This document shows positions 1-6,849 of a stretch of 25,050 nt of DNA, piece after piece; position 1 is the stretch's first letter; every line of letters begins with the position of its first letter. Origin of the DNA: an uncultured Duganella sp. Its GTDB lineage: Bacteria > Pseudomonadota > Gammaproteobacteria > Burkholderiales > Burkholderiaceae. Both the position numbers and the translations under genes were made by a program. A model generated the notes under the pieces. The model did not search any database and was not told the DNA's origin. It saw only the letters and a list, made by a program, of their open reading frames with translations. Location: NCBI GenBank assembly GCA_946482335.1, contig CAMLRG010000073.1, positions 1-25,050 on the forward strand. The letters run 5' to 3'.

Positions 1-45
1 ACATTCGCTGCGCGAATGTCCGGTTGCCAGAGCTGACCCCGACTT
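1..45. repeat. Hairpin and probable relative of the GGGTCAG / AACCGG intergenic repeat
   Basis: Bases 1-8 (ACATTCGC) and 12-19 (GCGAATGT) form a perfect 8-bp stem with a 3-base loop. On the minus strand, reading out of the helicase gene, the stretch also contains GGGGTCAG and AACCGG, two words shared with the elements at 8889-8964 and 23523-23607. No T-run follows the stem, so it is not a standard intrinsic terminator. The element may extend beyond the window start, and its membership in the same family is an inference. Confidence 0.4.
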
Positions 46-1305
46 TCAAGTTGCGACGTTAGATTTGGCGGCGGCTTCGCGCAACTTGTCTTTCTTGCTC
101 TTGCGCTTGCCTTTGATGCCGCCGCTGCCGTCGTGTGCGCCGGGTGGCAGGGAGGGCGCGGGGGCCGCCGGTTCAAAACCAGCAATGCGTTCGCGCGGCA
201 CGCGTATGTTCTGGCGCTTTTCGATCAGGCGGAAGTGCTGTTCGGCTTCGGGTGTGATGAAACTGACCGCGAGGCCGGCGGCGCCGGCGCGGCCGGTGCG
301 GCCGATGCGGTGGGTGTAGTCGGCCGGGGAGCGCGGCAGGTCGTAGTTGACCACCACCGGCAGCTGCGCAATGTCGATGCCGCGCGCGGCAACGTCGGTG
401 GCGACCAGCACTTGCAGCCGTCCTTCGCGGAAGTCGGCCAGCACCGCGCTGCGCGCGCCCTGGCTGAAGTCGCCGTGGAAGGCTTCGGCCGCCACGCCAT
501 TGCGGCGCAGCTTGTCGGCTACGTGCTCGGAGGCGTACTTGGTGGCGACGAACACCAGCACTTGCCGCCAGCCCTCTTCCTTCAATAAGGCGCGCAGCAG
601 CGGCGTGCGGCGCGCGGCATCGACTTCGACCGCGCGCTGGGTGATGTCGGGCGTTTGCGCCGCCTGGTCCAGCGTGGCGACACGCACGGGATCGTGCAGC
701 AGCTTGTCGGCCAGCGCCTGCACGGCCGGCGGGAAGGTGGCGGAGAAGAACAGGTTTTGCCGCCGCGCCGGCAGCAGCGCCAGGATGCGCGCCAGTTCGT
801 CGGCAAAGCCCATGTCCAGCAGCTTGTCCGCTTCGTCCAGCACCAGCACCGAGGTGCCATCGAGCTTGAGCGCATTGTGTCCGACCAGGTCCAGCAGCCG
901 GCCCGGCGTGGCCACCATGATGTCGGTGCCGCCGCGCAGCGCCATCATCTGGGGGTTGATCGAGACGCCGCCGAAGGCGACCGATACCTTGACCGGCTGC
1001 GGCAGGAGCGAGGCCAGCGACCGCAGCGTTTCACCCACCTGGGCCGCCAGCTCGCGCGTGGGCGCCAGCACCAGCGCGTACAGCTTGCGCTGGCCGGCGG
1101 CGGGACGGCCGGCCAGCAAGCCATGCAGCAGCGGCAGCGCGAAGGCGGCCGTCTTGCCGGAGCCGGTATGCGCCTGCCCCAGCACGTCGGCGCCGCGCAG
1201 TGCGGGCGGGATGGCGGCGAGCTGGATGGCGGTGGGCGTGGTGTAGCCGGTCTCGGTGACGGCGTTCAGCAGTGGTGGCGCTAGGCCCAGGGTGGAAAAA
1301 CTCAT
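46..1305 (-). CDS. rhlE: DEAD-box ATP-dependent RNA helicase, RhlE type
   Basis: This 419-residue protein is predicted to unwind RNA duplexes with ATP in the cytoplasm, a role linked in this family to RNA decay and ribosome assembly. All helicase motifs are visible in order: Q motif (YTTPTAIQ, residues 21-28), motif I AHTGSGKT (45-52), PTRELA (82-87), TPGR (133-136), DEAD (157-160), SAT (188-190), ATDVAARGID (302-311) and HRIGRTGR (332-339). Past about residue 380 there is a Pro/Gly-rich then Lys/Arg-rich tail, as usual for RhlE-type proteins. The start MSFSTLGL is the family-typical one, with the Q motif about 20 residues in. The family call is very secure; RhlE rather than another DEAD-box paralogue is a similarity judgement. 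The gene diverges from the M19 peptidase-like gene. Confidence 0.93.
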   Translation of the reverse strand: MSFSTLGLAPPLLNAVTETGYTTPTAIQLAAIPPALRGADVLGQAHTGSGKTAAFALPLLHGLLAGRPAAGQRKLYALVLAPTRELAAQVGETLRSLASLLPQPVKVSVAFGGVSINPQMMALRGGTDIMVATPGRLLDLVGHNALKLDGTSVLVLDEADKLLDMGFADELARILALLPARRQNLFFSATFPPAVQALADKLLHDPVRVATLDQAAQTPDITQRAVEVDAARRTPLLRALLKEEGWRQVLVFVATKYASEHVADKLRRNGVAAEAFHGDFSQGARSAVLADFREGRLQVLVATDVAARGIDIAQLPVVVNYDLPRSPADYTHRIGRTGRAGAAGLAVSFITPEAEQHFRLIEKRQNIRVPRERIAGFEPAAPAPSLPPGAHDGSGGIKGKRKSKKDKLREAAAKSNVAT

Positions 1306-1331
1306 GGCTTACCGTTCGATGACAAGCCGCC

Positions 1332-1337
1332 AGTATA
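1332..1337 (-). promoter_or_regulatory. Candidate -10 box for the helicase gene
   Basis: The minus strand reads TATACT here, 26 bases before the helicase ATG. No convincing -35 box sits 16-18 bases upstream, so this is a single-box prediction. A plus-strand TATACG at 1361-1366 directly precedes the first ATG of the divergent gene and may be its -10. Confidence 0.35.
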
Positions 1338-1367
1338 CCTCGGGCTGGATTTCATGCGACTATACGG

Positions 1368-2360
1368 ATGCTATCAAACTACCAACACCGCCGCCGAATG
1401 ATCAATTGGGACGCCCACTTTTGCCTGCCGCTGCATCCGCAAGCCGACTTCTCCCCTCTGGGCCAGCTGCAGGCCGCCGGCGTGAACTATGTGTCGATCA
1501 ATGTGGGCATGGACATGAATCCGCTGTCGCAGGTGATGTCGGTGATCGCCGGCTACCGTGCCACCATCGCGGCCCACCCGGAGCGCTTTCGCCTGGTGTC
1601 CGGCGTGGATGAAGTGATCCAGGCTGCCGCCGACGGCGCGCTGGCCATCGGCTTCGACCTGGAAGGCGCGATGCCGCTGATGGAGCAGCCGGAAATGGCC
1701 GCCGTTTATGCGCAACTCGGCGTGCGGCAAATGCACTTCGCCTACAACCGCAACAACAGCGTGGCCGACGGCTGCCACGACACTGCGCGCGGCTTGACGC
1801 TGCTGGGCCGGCGCATGCTGGAAGCGGTCAACGACGCCGGCATCATCGTCGATTGCGCGCATACGGGCCGCCTGTGCAGCCTGGAGATCATGGCGGCATC
1901 GAGCAAGCCGGTGGTGTTCAGCCACGCCAACCCGTTCGGCCTGCTGCCGCATGGGCGCAACGTCACCGATGAACAGATCCACGCCTGCGCCGCGACCGGC
2001 GGCGTGGTGTGCGTCTCGGGCTTGTCCTGGTTCATCGGCAGCGATCAGCCGACGGCGGCCGACGTGGCGCGCCATGTGGCGTACGTGGCGGACCTGGCGG
2101 GCGTGGCCCACGTCGGCATCGGCCTCGATATCTGCATCAGCGAGCAAGACCTCGACGACCGCCCGCCGGGCGCTTTCGAACGCGCCTACTGGTGGCCGGA
2201 AGCGGCGGGCTACCGCGCCGGCCGCGCGCCGGTTGTCACGCCGCCCAATGCCTGGAAATCGCTGCCGGTGGAATTGCGCAAGCTGGGCATGGCGCCCAAC
2301 GAGATCGAACAAGTCCTGGGCCGCAATATGCTGCGCGTCGCGCGCGCCACCTGGCATTGA
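1368..2360 (+). CDS. Peptidase M19 (membrane dipeptidase) family protein with an altered metal ligand
   Basis: This 330-residue protein has the M19 dipeptidase TIM-barrel layout. Numbered from the ATG at 1368, likely metal or substrate residues are His17 (in DAHFCLP), Glu99 (LEGAMP), His165 (CAHTGR), His186 (VFSHANP), Arg197 (GRNVTDEQI) and Asp254 (GIGLDI), with the family-like ending GRNMLRV at 318-324. The usual first motif is His-x-Asp; here position 19 is Cys, so one zinc ligand of the classical site is replaced. No signal peptide is visible, so it probably acts in the cytoplasm on dipeptides or a related amide. The start is uncertain: the ATG at 1398 (MINWDAHF) is also reasonable, because a TATACG box at 1361-1366 would place transcription start downstream of 1368. 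Neither start has a clear ribosome binding site. Its stop abuts the stop of the convergent VOC gene with no gap. Confidence 0.82.
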   Translation: MLSNYQHRRRMINWDAHFCLPLHPQADFSPLGQLQAAGVNYVSINVGMDMNPLSQVMSVIAGYRATIAAHPERFRLVSGVDEVIQAAADGALAIGFDLEGAMPLMEQPEMAAVYAQLGVRQMHFAYNRNNSVADGCHDTARGLTLLGRRMLEAVNDAGIIVDCAHTGRLCSLEIMAASSKPVVFSHANPFGLLPHGRNVTDEQIHACAATGGVVCVSGLSWFIGSDQPTAADVARHVAYVADLAGVAHVGIGLDICISEQDLDDRPPGAFERAYWWPEAAGYRAGRAPVVTPPNAWKSLPVELRKLGMAPNEIEQVLGRNMLRVARATWH

Positions 2361-2750
2361 CTACATGCCGACGTCGCCGTACGGCCCGGCCAGCACCACC
2401 ACGTAACCTTCCGGATCGCGCAGCCACAGTTCCCGGTGCTGCGCATTGCTGTTTTCCTTCGGCCCTTCCAGCACCGTGGCGCCGGCCGCCGTGGCACGGT
2501 CGACCGCATCGTCGAAATCATCGGTCCAGAACCAGAGCAGAGCGCCGTTGCCGTAAGGACGCTGCTCGGGGTTGCCGATGTGGGGGTGGTGGTGCGCGTC
2601 CCAGCGGTGCAATTGCAGCACCATGTGTCCGTCGTGCAGCAATTGCTCGTACTCGTTACCGCCATGGCCGCTCTTCAGGCCGAGCGTTTTCTGGTACCAG
2701 CGGCTGGCCGCTTCGACATTGCTGACAGCAATTAAAGGTTGCGCTTGCAT
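2361..2750 (-). CDS. VOC (glyoxalase/bleomycin-resistance fold) protein
   Basis: The protein has 129 residues, a normal size for a single-chain VOC protein with two beta-alpha-beta-beta-beta units. The first unit is recognisable by VSNVEAASRWYQKTLGL and the second by WFWTDDFDDAVDRATAAGATVLEGP followed by LWLRDPEGYVVVLAGP. The substrate cannot be told from sequence; such proteins are dioxygenases, glyoxalases, epimerases or drug-binding proteins. The ATG at 2748-2750 is preceded by an excellent Shine-Dalgarno (GGAGGG) that lies inside the end of the upstream membrane-protein gene. The gap to that gene's stop is one base, so translation is probably coupled. The pair is probably expressed from the MerR-type promoter at 3168-3198. 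Confidence 0.85.
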   Translation of the reverse strand: MQAQPLIAVSNVEAASRWYQKTLGLKSGHGGNEYEQLLHDGHMVLQLHRWDAHHHPHIGNPEQRPYGNGALLWFWTDDFDDAVDRATAAGATVLEGPKENSNAQHRELWLRDPEGYVVVLAGPYGDVGM

Positions 2751-2751
2751 A

Positions 2752-3159
2752 TCACCCTCCCCGTTTGCCGATCGGAGGAACAGCATACCACTGCGCGACA
2801 CCCCACGCGAACTCGGGGACGATAAACAGCCACACCAGCGGCAAACCGCCGCCAGCCAGCGTCCAGGCGAACCAGGTGCTGAACAGGAAGCGTGTCGCGC
2901 CGTCGTAGGTGGCGAACTGCGGCTGCGGGTCGCGCAGGCGCAGCCAGGACCACACCAGCACGACACTGCCGAACAGGCAGGCAAACAGGATGTGCAGGGC
3001 GCCGAAGGCTGGCAGCGGCGTGCCGCCCAGCGCCTGGTTAACAGCCGACAGATGGCTGTGCGCAAGGGCGAAAGTCCATGGGGTGGCGAAAGGTGCTGTG
3101 AGCAGCAGGTCGTAGGTGGCGCTGGCGCGCACCAGTTTCCGGATGGTTGAAGTTTTCAT
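2752..3159 (-). CDS. Small integral membrane protein, first gene of a MerR-linked operon
   Basis: I do not recognise a named family. The 135-residue product (MKTSTIRKLVRASATYD...) has about four hydrophobic segments: roughly residues 15-35, 49-70, and two between about 85 and 125 (FLFSTWFAWTLAGG, LVWLFIVPEFAWGVAQWY). It is therefore an inner-membrane protein with no visible catalytic motif. The ATG at 3157-3159 was chosen because upstream in-frame codons run through the promoter/operator. There is no strong Shine-Dalgarno; if the MerR-type promoter is used, the transcript would start only a few bases before the ATG. The downstream VOC gene starts one base after its stop, and merR is divergent, so it probably belongs to an inducible response to a small toxic molecule or metal (inference). 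Confidence 0.72.
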   Translation of the reverse strand: MKTSTIRKLVRASATYDLLLTAPFATPWTFALAHSHLSAVNQALGGTPLPAFGALHILFACLFGSVVLVWSWLRLRDPQPQFATYDGATRFLFSTWFAWTLAGGGLPLVWLFIVPEFAWGVAQWYAVPPIGKRGG

Positions 3160-3167
3160 GCTGCGCA

Positions 3168-3198
3168 GCTTAAACCTTGGAGTACACTCCAGGGTCAA
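3168..3198 (-). promoter_or_regulatory. MerR-type operator/promoter with long spacer
   Basis: A dyad centred between 3184 and 3185 reads TGGAGT-AC-ACTCCA and extends to 9 of 10 matched pairs over 3174-3195, with one mismatch at 3177/3192. On the minus strand TTGACC (3198-3193) is a good -35 box. The -10 is either TTTAAG (18-bp spacer) or TTAAGC (19-bp spacer). A dyad inside an over-long spacer is the hallmark of MerR-family activated promoters. It faces the membrane-protein/VOC operon and lies 25 bases from the merR ATG, so autoregulation is likely too. Confidence 0.78.
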
Positions 3199-3222
3199 GC
3201 ACTTTTTTGCGGGAGAAACAGC

Positions 3223-3606
3223 ATGCGGATCGGCGAGCTGGCCGAGGCAGTGGGCCTCAGCCGCGACACCTTGCGGTATTACGAAAAGCGCGGCTTGCTG
3301 CGCGCGCGCCGGGGCGGCAACGGCTACCGCGACTATCCGGCCGAAGCGGCGGACTGGCTGCGCTATATCCGCACCGCCCAGGCACTCGGCTTCACGCTGC
3401 AGGAAATCGAGGCGGACTTGCCGCTGCTGTTGGCGCCGGGCGGCGACAGTGCGTCCGTGGCCGCGGCCTTGCGCACTGCGCTGCAGGCCAAGCTGGACGA
3501 GATCGACCGCCGCATCGGCGGCTTGCAGACGCTGCGCAGCGAAGTGGCGCAGCGCCTCAGCGCGCAGATGGCGGAATGCCCGCTGCGCCCGTCCGCCGTT
3601 GCCTAA
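3223..3606 (+). CDS. MerR family transcriptional regulator
   Basis: The protein has 127 residues. The N-terminal winged helix-turn-helix is clear (MRIGELAEAVGLSRDTLRYY, residues 1-20, then YEKRGLL and GYRDYP), as is the second motif (LRYIRTAQALGFTLQEI, about 46-62). A dimerisation coiled coil covers about 80-115. The only cysteine is near the C-terminus (AECPLRP), so the multi-Cys metal sites of MerR, CadR or ZntR are absent; it more likely senses an organic ligand or another signal (inference). The ATG at 3223 has GGGAGA six bases upstream. The operator lies between this gene and the divergent operon. The final TAA overlaps the stop of the convergent PhnB-like gene. Confidence 0.9.
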   Translation: MRIGELAEAVGLSRDTLRYYEKRGLLRARRGGNGYRDYPAEAADWLRYIRTAQALGFTLQEIEADLPLLLAPGGDSASVAAALRTALQAKLDEIDRRIGGLQTLRSEVAQRLSAQMAECPLRPSAVA

Positions 3607-4091
3607 CCGTTATACGCCTTGCGCAGCCCCGCCAGGTCCAGCTTCTTCATCGTCATGATCGCGGCCATGGCTCGCCCTGCGCGTTCGCGGTCCGGGTCGA
3701 GCAGCATGGCCTGCAATTCGCGCGGGAAGATTTGCCAGCTCACGCCGTACTTGTCCTTCAGCCAGCCGCATACCTGCGCGGCGGGATCGCCGCCATTGCC
3801 CAGCTTATCCCAGTAATAGTCGATCTCCTCCTGCGAATCGCACGGCACCTGCAGCGACAGCGCCTCGTTGAACTTGAACTGCGGGCCGCCATTCAGGCTG
3901 GAGAATGGCTGGCCATTGAGTTCGAAGGCCACGGCCAGCACACTGCGGGCTTCCCGGCCGTGATGCTCCTTGCCGGCCTCGGTGTAATAACTGACTTCCG
4001 TGATCCGGCTATCCTTGAAAATGCCGGTGTAATAACGGGCGGCTTCCTCGGCCTGGCTGTCGAACCACAGGCATGGGGTGATTTTCTGCAT
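3603..4091 (-). CDS. PhnB-like VOC protein (3-demethylubiquinone methyltransferase-like fold)
   Basis: This 162-residue protein carries the signature opening MQKITPCLWFDSQAEEAARY, then FELNGQPFSSLNGGPQFKFNEALSLQV and DYYWDKL, which define the PhnB/3-dmu-9_3-mt branch of the VOC superfamily. These proteins form homodimers with a pocket for a small ligand. Despite the domain name they are generally not proven methyltransferases, and the substrate here is unknown. The ATG at 4089-4091 is supported by AGGAG eight bases upstream. The stop (CTA on the plus strand, 3603-3605) overlaps the merR stop. The gene diverges from the Mut7-C gene with 63 bases between starts, where no clear promoter boxes were found. 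Confidence 0.88.
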   Translation of the reverse strand: MQKITPCLWFDSQAEEAARYYTGIFKDSRITEVSYYTEAGKEHHGREARSVLAVAFELNGQPFSSLNGGPQFKFNEALSLQVPCDSQEEIDYYWDKLGNGGDPAAQVCGWLKDKYGVSWQIFPRELQAMLLDPDRERAGRAMAAIMTMKKLDLAGLRKAYNG

Positions 4092-4154
4092 GGCGTTTCT
4101 CCTGTCGTGGGGTTGTCCTGCTCTCACGACGTTCTGCGCAGCGGAGAATCGACA

Positions 4155-4928
4155 ATGCGCGCCAACTATTTATACTGGGGCATGGTCAGCGCCACCTTCC
4201 GTTTCTATGAGGAACTAAACGACTTCCTGCCGCGTGAGCGGCGCAAGGTGGAGTTCACCGTGCCGTGCGCGCGCGCCGCCACCACCAAGCACATGATCGA
4301 AGCGCTCGGCGTGCCGCATACTGAAGTCGAGCTCATCCTGGTCAATGGCGAATCGTCCGGATTCGAGCGCCTGCTGTGCGATGGCGACCGGGTGTCGGTG
4401 TACCCGAAATTCGAGACTTTCGACGTGCGGCCGCTACTGCGGGTACGCGGCGAACCGCTGCGCAGCGTGCGTTTCGTGGCCGACGCCCACCTGGGCGGGC
4501 TGGCGCGGCTGCTGCGCATGGCCGGCTTCGACACCCTCTACGATAACCACATTGACGATCCCACCGTGGCGGCGCTGTCCGAGGACGAAGGCCGCGTCGC
4601 CCTCACCCGCGACCGCGAATTGCTCAAGCGGCGCGGCATCACGCATGGCTGCTATGTGCGGGCCCTGAAGCCCGCCGAACAGTTTGCCGAAATCTTCCAA
4701 CGCCTGGACCTGGCGACCAGCGCGCGGCCCTTCACGCTATGCCTGGCGTGCAACGCGCCGCTGCGGCCGGTGCCTAAAGCGGCGGTGGAGGCGCAATTGC
4801 CGCCCGCCGTGCGTGCCGCGCACGAAGAGTTCCTGACCTGCGATATCTGCCACGGCGTGTTCTGGCGCGGTTCGCACTGGCGCCGCATGAAGGCGCTGCT
4901 GGAAAGCCAGGGCGTTTCCGCCACCTAG
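4155..4928 (+). CDS. Mut7-C RNase-domain protein with N-terminal ubiquitin-like domain
   Basis: The 257-residue product has two parts. Residues about 10-95 (VSATFRFYEELNDFLP ... CDGDRVSVYPKFETFDV) match the ubiquitin-like Mut7-C partner domain. Residues about 105-250 match the Mut7-C domain, a PIN-like RNase fold, with acidic positions in FVADAHLGGLARLLRMAGFD and TRDRELLKRR. CLAC and CDIC pairs near 197-235 form a probable zinc ribbon. The role in bacteria is poorly known; toxin- or RNA-processing-like ribonuclease activity is inferred from the fold. The ATG at 4155 has GGAG eight bases upstream; the ATG at 4182 (MVSATFRFYEEL) is a shorter alternative that would start right at the domain. The stop overlaps that of the convergent DUF4153 gene by four bases. 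Confidence 0.85.
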   Translation: MRANYLYWGMVSATFRFYEELNDFLPRERRKVEFTVPCARAATTKHMIEALGVPHTEVELILVNGESSGFERLLCDGDRVSVYPKFETFDVRPLLRVRGEPLRSVRFVADAHLGGLARLLRMAGFDTLYDNHIDDPTVAALSEDEGRVALTRDRELLKRRGITHGCYVRALKPAEQFAEIFQRLDLATSARPFTLCLACNAPLRPVPKAAVEAQLPPAVRAAHEEFLTCDICHGVFWRGSHWRRMKALLESQGVSAT

Positions 4929-6760
4929 CGCGACGGCGCGGCGGCCGCACTGCAGTCGGGCCGCTGCGGTTCGGCCGGCAGCAACGGAATCCGCTGCCCG
5001 CCGACCGCAATCTCGCGCACCGCCGGCGCCACCAGGGTGAAGTCGCCATCGCGCAAACGCTGCTGAAGTACCGGACATCCGGCCAGCTGCAGCGGCGGCC
5101 GCGCCACCAGTTGCCACATGCCGCCGCGCCGGGCCATCAGGGCTACGCCATCGTCATGCGTCAAGCCGACCAGCAGCACGTCCTGCTGCCCGTCGCCGTC
5201 GGCATCGAGCACAAAGGCATCGCACTGGCTGCCGGCACGCCGCAGGCAAGCCGGCACCACTGCGTTGCGCGCGGCGTGCCATTCCTGCTGCAGGAAGCCG
5301 GGCGGCAGTTGCGCCCCCTGCGGCCAGACGCGCAGGTTGGCGGACATGTCGGCGGCGGCAAAGTCCGGCGTGTGCCACGGGTCCTCAAAGGTGCGCTTCA
5401 GCATGGCGGCCGAACGGGCCCGCACGGTGCCGGCCTGCGGCCCGGCCCCGTGCTGCGCCAGCGCCTGTAATGCCCGCATGCCGTAGCGCGCCCCATGGAA
5501 GCGCAGGAAAACGTAGTCGAAGCGTTCCGCCGGGATGGCGCCGCGCGCCAGCCGCGCCACCTGGTCATTGACGGCAATGCGGGTCGGATCCGCGATCGGC
5601 GTGAACAGGGCGAACGCCACACCCAGCACCAGGAAAGCCGCGGCCAGGTTCACTTGCCGCAAGCCGTCCAGCCAGGGCTCATGGCGGTTCGCTGCCGCCA
5701 GCAGGTAGCCTCCGGCATAGAACAGCGCCACCAGCAGGCAAGCCGCCGCCAGCACGCGCTCGGTCGTCCAGCCGTAATCGCCGACCCGCAGTCCCAGCGC
5801 GTACACGCCCAACAGTGCCAGCGGCAGCGGCAGGAAACAAGCCAGCCGCGCCGCCAGGCGCACGCTGCGCGCCAACCCGGGCGCCGCATCGCCGGCCTGG
5901 AAGGCGGCATTCACCAGCAGCACCAGCACGGCGCAACTGGCCAGCAGCACGGCGGTGGCGTGGCGCGTCTGCCACAGCACCTGCAAGCCGGTGAAGGGCA
6001 GCGCAGCCAGGAAGCCGCCCACCAGCAGCACGGCAATCGGCAAGATCCACGCCATCAGCACCAGCAACAGGCTGCGGATGCCGCGCACGATGGCGGGCCG
6101 CACATCGGTGGTGTGCATGGCGCTGGAAAACGCCAGGCACACCAGCGGCACGGAGAACCAGGACTTGCGCAGCAGTTCGCCCAGGAAGTTCAGCTTCAGC
6201 AAGTCGAACAGCGCGTCGCCCAGCCACATCACCAGCCACACGCCGGCCACGAACATGGCGGAAAACAGCAGCTGGATCGCCAGTTTCCATGCGCTTTCGA
6301 AGCAGGTCGCGTAATGGGCGACACGGCGCCCGTCGTGCGCCCCGGCCAGCACCAGGCTGTGGGCGACAAAGAAGAACGCCACGCTGAACAGATATGCCAG
6401 GGGAGCGGGATGCTTGTGCGGGGCGGCATCGAGCGCATGACGCCAGGCGTCGTGCAGCCCGATCGCCGTCAGCACCAGCGCCGCGGCGCCCAACCAGAGC
6501 AGCAGCGCACGCCGTTGCAAGTGGCCCAGGCTGGAAATCAACAGGACGGGCAGCACGATGCCGCCCAGGAGCAGCGGGAAGAACAGGCCGGGATGGTTGG
6601 CAGGCCAACTGCCTGCCTGCTGCGCATGATATAACAAATACAACAACCCGCCCTGCGCCAGGCCGACGATGAGGCGCAACTGTCCCACGCGCCGGGTCAC
6701 GGCGGCATCACGGACGGGTTCCGGCGCTGGCAGGCCGGGATCGGTGGGCGCGGCTTCCAT
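4925..6760 (-). CDS. DUF4153-type polytopic membrane protein
   Basis: The 611-residue product has about 11 predicted transmembrane helices from residue ~20 to ~400, followed by a soluble C-terminal region of about 200 residues that should face the periplasm. The helix pattern and the NDQVARLARGAIPAERFDYVFL segment after the last helix resemble DUF4153-containing proteins. The tail has an Asp-rich DADGDGQQDVLLVG loop, similar to calcium-binding FG-GAP/VCBS-style loops, and a few cysteines that may form disulfides. The biochemical function is unknown. I chose the ATG at 6758-6760 over an in-frame TTG at 6784 because the TTG lies inside the promoter region. No Shine-Dalgarno precedes the ATG, and the promoter spacing predicts a leaderless transcript. 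It diverges from dapC. Confidence 0.8.
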   Translation of the reverse strand: MEAAPTDPGLPAPEPVRDAAVTRRVGQLRLIVGLAQGGLLYLLYHAQQAGSWPANHPGLFFPLLLGGIVLPVLLISSLGHLQRRALLLWLGAAALVLTAIGLHDAWRHALDAAPHKHPAPLAYLFSVAFFFVAHSLVLAGAHDGRRVAHYATCFESAWKLAIQLLFSAMFVAGVWLVMWLGDALFDLLKLNFLGELLRKSWFSVPLVCLAFSSAMHTTDVRPAIVRGIRSLLLVLMAWILPIAVLLVGGFLAALPFTGLQVLWQTRHATAVLLASCAVLVLLVNAAFQAGDAAPGLARSVRLAARLACFLPLPLALLGVYALGLRVGDYGWTTERVLAAACLLVALFYAGGYLLAAANRHEPWLDGLRQVNLAAAFLVLGVAFALFTPIADPTRIAVNDQVARLARGAIPAERFDYVFLRFHGARYGMRALQALAQHGAGPQAGTVRARSAAMLKRTFEDPWHTPDFAAADMSANLRVWPQGAQLPPGFLQQEWHAARNAVVPACLRRAGSQCDAFVLDADGDGQQDVLLVGLTHDDGVALMARRGGMWQLVARPPLQLAGCPVLQQRLRDGDFTLVAPAVREIAVGGQRIPLLPAEPQRPDCSAAAAPSR

Positions 6761-6766
6761 GGGCCG

Positions 6767-6795
6767 ATCATAGCCCGTTGTCAATTTTGCAGCAA
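6767..6795 (-). promoter_or_regulatory. Sigma70-like promoter of the DUF4153 gene
   Basis: On the minus strand TTGCTG (6795-6790) and TATGAT (6772-6767) are separated by 17 bases. The seventh base after the -10 box is the A of the ATG at 6760, so a leaderless mRNA is predicted. The divergent dapC -10 box starts 23 bases away, so the two promoters are back to back. Confidence 0.5.
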
Positions 6796-6817
6796 CGCCA
6801 CTGTTGCGCAGTGACGC

Positions 6818-6823
6818 TATAAT
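6818..6823 (+). promoter_or_regulatory. -10 box (TATAAT) of the dapC-dapD unit
   Basis: A perfect TATAAT stands here. No good -35 box was found 16-18 bases upstream. The expected transcription start near 6830 lies after the in-frame ATG at 6826, which argues that dapC translation starts at 6850. Confidence 0.5.
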
Positions 6824-6849
6824 CGATGGTTCAACCAGCCGTTAGCGCC

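Noticed and set aside
3177..4154. An upstream extension of the Mut7-C gene giving a 583-residue protein
   Set aside because: The extension runs through the MerR operator, overlaps merR and is antisense to the PhnB-like gene; homologous sequence begins only at about 4155-4182.
6761..6784. TTG at 6784 as the start of the DUF4153 gene
   Set aside because: It falls inside the likely promoter (between -35 and -10) and adds only eight unconserved-looking residues.
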